64,000 bases of DNA from Paraburkholderia sp. DHOC27. Lineage in GTDB: Bacteria; Pseudomonadota; Gammaproteobacteria; Burkholderiales; Burkholderiaceae. The stretch is taken from positions 62,001-126,000 of the forward strand of contig NZ_QVQV01000009.1 of assembly GCF_003429005.1 (NCBI RefSeq), given 5' to 3'. The translations under genes were made by a program, and so were the position numbers. Numbering within the stretch: the stretch's first letter is position 1; each line of letters starts with the position of its first letter. The notes beneath the pieces are model-generated. The model saw only the letters and a program-made list of their open reading frames with translations, ran no database searches and was not told the DNA's origin. Shown here piece after piece: positions 61,624 to 64,000 of this stretch.

Positions 61624-62985
61624 ATGAATACACCGTCCCGTTCCGCTCAACGCTCGTCCGATGCCGCCGCCGCGGCCACCGACGCCGCCATCGTCCACGC
61701 CGTGATGCCCACCGGCCTGCGCCATGCGGACGACACGCGCCCCGGCTATAGCCGCAAACAGCTCAAGGACGGCTTCGCCTATTTCGACGTGAACGGCAAA
61801 CGGATCGACGACGCGGATGAAATCGCCCGCATCAATGCGCTGGCCATTCCCCCTGCGTACGCCGACGTGTGGATCTGCCCCGACCCGCGCGGCCACCTGC
61901 AGGCCACGGGGCGCGATGCGCGCGGGCGCAAGCAATACCGCTATCACCCGCGCTGGCGTGAAACGCGTGACGCGGACAAATATGAGCGGCTCGCCGCGTT
62001 CGGCCGGGCACTGCCCAGAATCCGCGCGCGCGTGGCGCGTGATCTGAAACTCGACGGCATGCCTTGCGACAAGGTCGTGGCGGCAATCGTGCAGTTGCTG
62101 GATTCCACCTTGATACGGGTCGGCAGCGCGGAATACGCGCGTGACAATCAATCGTATGGGCTGACGACGCTGCGCAAGAAGCACCTGAAAATCAAGGCCG
62201 GTCAACTGCGCTTCCAGTTTCGCGGCAAGAGCGGCATCGAACACGACGTGAGCATCGACAACCCGCGCGTCAAACGGATCGTGCGACGCTGCGCCGAATT
62301 GCCGGGCCACGATCTGTTTCAATACATCGACGACGATGGCACGCGTCACACGGTCGGCTCGGCGGACATCAACGACTACCTGAAGCGCGCGAGCGACGCC
62401 GACTTCACCGCCAAGGACTACCGCACGTGGGCCGGCAGTGTCTACGCCTTTGCCGCCTTGCGCCGGTTGCTCTGCACGAGCGCGGCGGAAGCGCGGCGCC
62501 ATCTGGTGGCAACCGTCAAGGAAGTGGCCTCGCTACTGCGTAATACGCCCGCGGTGTGTCGCAAGTGCTACATCCACCCCGTCGTCATCGCGGCATTCGA
62601 AGCCGACGAGCTGCAAGGCATCGGCGCCTGCCGTCCGCGTCGCGGCCTGCGGGTCGACGAAACAGCGTTCGCGACATTGCTTACGCGCACCGCCGCACGC
62701 GCCACTAAACAGGCCGCGCGGCAGACAGTGAAACGTGCGGCGAATGCCGCACAGGGCGTACGCGGCAAGCATTTGCGCGCGGTCGCCGAAGCGGGCGTCA
62801 AGGCATCTAATGGTTGCGATGCCATCGCGGCGGCCGCCGAAAAAGATCTCACAGCACTCCTGAAGAAATCACGCGCGGTGCGCAAGAACGCTTCCGGCAA
62901 GGGCACGGCGAACAAACGGCCTGCGCGCGGCGCGCAGGCGCCGGCCGCCTCCTCACGTGGTGCGGTACGACCCGCTTCCACCTGA
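61624..62985 (+). CDS. Eukaryotic-type DNA topoisomerase IB
   Basis: 453 residues, against about 330-350 for minimal bacterial enzymes. The N-terminal topo IB domain includes YSRKQLKDGFAYFDVNG and WICPDPRGHLQATGRDARGR with catalytic arginine and lysine regions. The catalytic domain carries KDYRTWAGSVYAF and the active-site tyrosine in CRKCYIHPVVI near 318. The last about 110 residues are a Lys/Arg/Ala-rich tail, probably DNA-binding and unstructured. It relaxes supercoils by a 3'-phosphotyrosyl intermediate. Confidence 0.92.
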   Translation: MNTPSRSAQRSSDAAAAATDAAIVHAVMPTGLRHADDTRPGYSRKQLKDGFAYFDVNGKRIDDADEIARINALAIPPAYADVWICPDPRGHLQATGRDARGRKQYRYHPRWRETRDADKYERLAAFGRALPRIRARVARDLKLDGMPCDKVVAAIVQLLDSTLIRVGSAEYARDNQSYGLTTLRKKHLKIKAGQLRFQFRGKSGIEHDVSIDNPRVKRIVRRCAELPGHDLFQYIDDDGTRHTVGSADINDYLKRASDADFTAKDYRTWAGSVYAFAALRRLLCTSAAEARRHLVATVKEVASLLRNTPAVCRKCYIHPVVIAAFEADELQGIGACRPRRGLRVDETAFATLLTRTAARATKQAARQTVKRAANAAQGVRGKHLRAVAEAGVKASNGCDAIAAAAEKDLTALLKKSRAVRKNASGKGTANKRPARGAQAPAASSRGAVRPAST

Positions 62986-63238
62986 CTCCGACAGTCGACG
63001 TGCATTTGGACTGAATTCGAGCTGATTAACGAGCCCGCTTGAGCGGTTCACGTCGCTCCGTCATCAAAGCATGCGGGTGGCAGGCGCAGCATGAACGGGG
63101 CCGCTCGTGCTGCTCGTGCTACATGAACGGCACAGCATCACCATCGCCGCATGCCCACAGCCGCACTCAGGCGATTTACCATAGCGGGTAAGTTGCCCAC
63201 ACGCCTACCACTCATGCCCTGCTCCGGAGAGCCCCATC

Positions 63239-63913
63239 ATGCGCATTGAAACCGCTTTTCTGTTCGACCTCGACGGCACCCTGGTCGACAGCGTTTATCA
63301 ACACGTGCTTGCGTGGAAGCAGGCGCTGGATCAGGAAGGCATCGAGTTATCGGTGTGGCGCATCCACCGCAAGATCGGCATGAGCGGCGGGCTGTTCACC
63401 AATCAACTGCTGCGCGAGACCCACAGCGAGATGAGCGCCGAGCGTATCGAGCGGCTGCGGCAGGCGCACGCCGAGGCGTATCAGCGGTTGGGCAGTCAGG
63501 TCCGGCCGCTGCCCGGCGCGCGCGAACTGTTGCTGGCGCTTTCCAAGAGCGGCACGCGTTGGGCCATTGCGACGAGCGGCCGAATGGAAACCGCCGCGGT
63601 CAATCTGAAGGCGCTCGGTGTCGATCCGAACCGGACCGTGGTCGTGACACGCGACGACGTCAAGTACGCAAAGCCCGATCCGGATCTGTTCATCGCGGCG
63701 GCGGACCGCCTTGGCGTGCCGATCGATCACAGTGTGGTGGTGGGCGACAGCATCTGGGACATGCTCGCGGCACGCCGCTGCCGGGCGTTGGGGGTCGGGG
63801 TGCTGTCCGGCGGCTACGGCTCGGATGAACTGGAGCGCGCCGGCGCACTACGCGTCTATGAAGACCCGGCTGATCTGTTGCTGCATCTGGACGAGGTGGC
63901 CGCCCGGCCATAA
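63239..63913 (+). CDS. HAD-superfamily phosphatase
   Basis: 224 residues. Motif I FLFDLDGTLVDS at the start supplies the nucleophile Asp and acid/base Asp. An alpha-helical cap follows; motif II is WAIATSGR near 112, motif III K in KYAKPDPDLF near 143 and motif IV VVVGDSIWDMLAA near 166. It probably hydrolyses a small phosphate ester (phosphoglycolate or beta-phosphoglucomutase subfamily); the substrate is not predictable. Confidence 0.9.
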   Translation: MRIETAFLFDLDGTLVDSVYQHVLAWKQALDQEGIELSVWRIHRKIGMSGGLFTNQLLRETHSEMSAERIERLRQAHAEAYQRLGSQVRPLPGARELLLALSKSGTRWAIATSGRMETAAVNLKALGVDPNRTVVVTRDDVKYAKPDPDLFIAAADRLGVPIDHSVVVGDSIWDMLAARRCRALGVGVLSGGYGSDELERAGALRVYEDPADLLLHLDEVAARP

Positions 63914-64000
63914 ACCGTATTCAGGCAACAGGGTCACGCGGGCAGGCTCTGCTTCGGTTTTGAAACCGGCCTTGACGCGTGCTACCGCAGCCCGCACGGC

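Overview
The window is chromosomal DNA from a high-GC betaproteobacterium, most likely a Paraburkholderia (Burkholderia sensu lato). The evidence is the GC-rich codon use, the operon content (a Burkholderia-style Tad locus with VpsR-like sigma-54 activators, lutABC, an rbtD/rbtK sugar cluster) and the protein sequences themselves. I see no rRNA, tRNA, CRISPR array, insertion sequence or prophage. Family calls come from motifs and remembered family sequences; no search was run.

Layout. 1-591: end of a DUF2325 gene. 622-4732: a molybdate/tungstate module, with a ModE-type regulator and a small molybdopterin-domain protein divergent from a binding protein and a fused permease-ATPase; a ModE-like operator lies between them. 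4871-5596: a NAD(P)-binding oxidoreductase with its own operator-like dyad. 5690-7481: long non-coding stretch. 7482-26608: a Tad/Flp pilus island. Fifteen minus-strand genes (flp, prepilin peptidase, an extra AAA+ ATPase, CpaB, secretin, small lipoprotein, TadZ, TadA, TadB, TadC, two TadE-like proteins, TadG and two membrane methyltransferases) are bracketed by two paralogous plus-strand sigma-54 activators. 27000-29756: a large MscS-type channel.

30008-34053: a two-gene DNA repair operon (FAN1-like VRR-NUC nuclease, then a DinG/XPD-like helicase with an N-terminal RecB/Cas4-like nuclease motif) behind a perfect LexA box. I consider this the most interesting system here. 34287-34634: a cupin. 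34765-45928: one long minus-strand pentitol block with an AraC regulator, an XylFHG-like ABC transporter, ribitol 2-dehydrogenase, D-ribulokinase and a second, RbsABC-like transporter. Together they would import ribitol (or a related polyol) and deliver D-ribulose-5-phosphate to the pentose phosphate pathway.

46325-47656: an MFS transporter. 47723-51400: the L-lactate oxidation operon lutABC with a FadR-type LldR regulator and a perfect palindromic operator. 51477-54685: a periplasmic S10 carboxypeptidase and an AruH-like aminotransferase. 54906-56417: an rpoN gene outside the usual lptB-rpoN-hpf setting, plausibly a second copy serving activators such as those beside the Tad locus. 57033-63913: small stress-type proteins (BON, DUF2383, glycine-zipper, DUF1488, PfpI), an acidic disordered protein, a eukaryotic-type topoisomerase IB and a HAD phosphatase.
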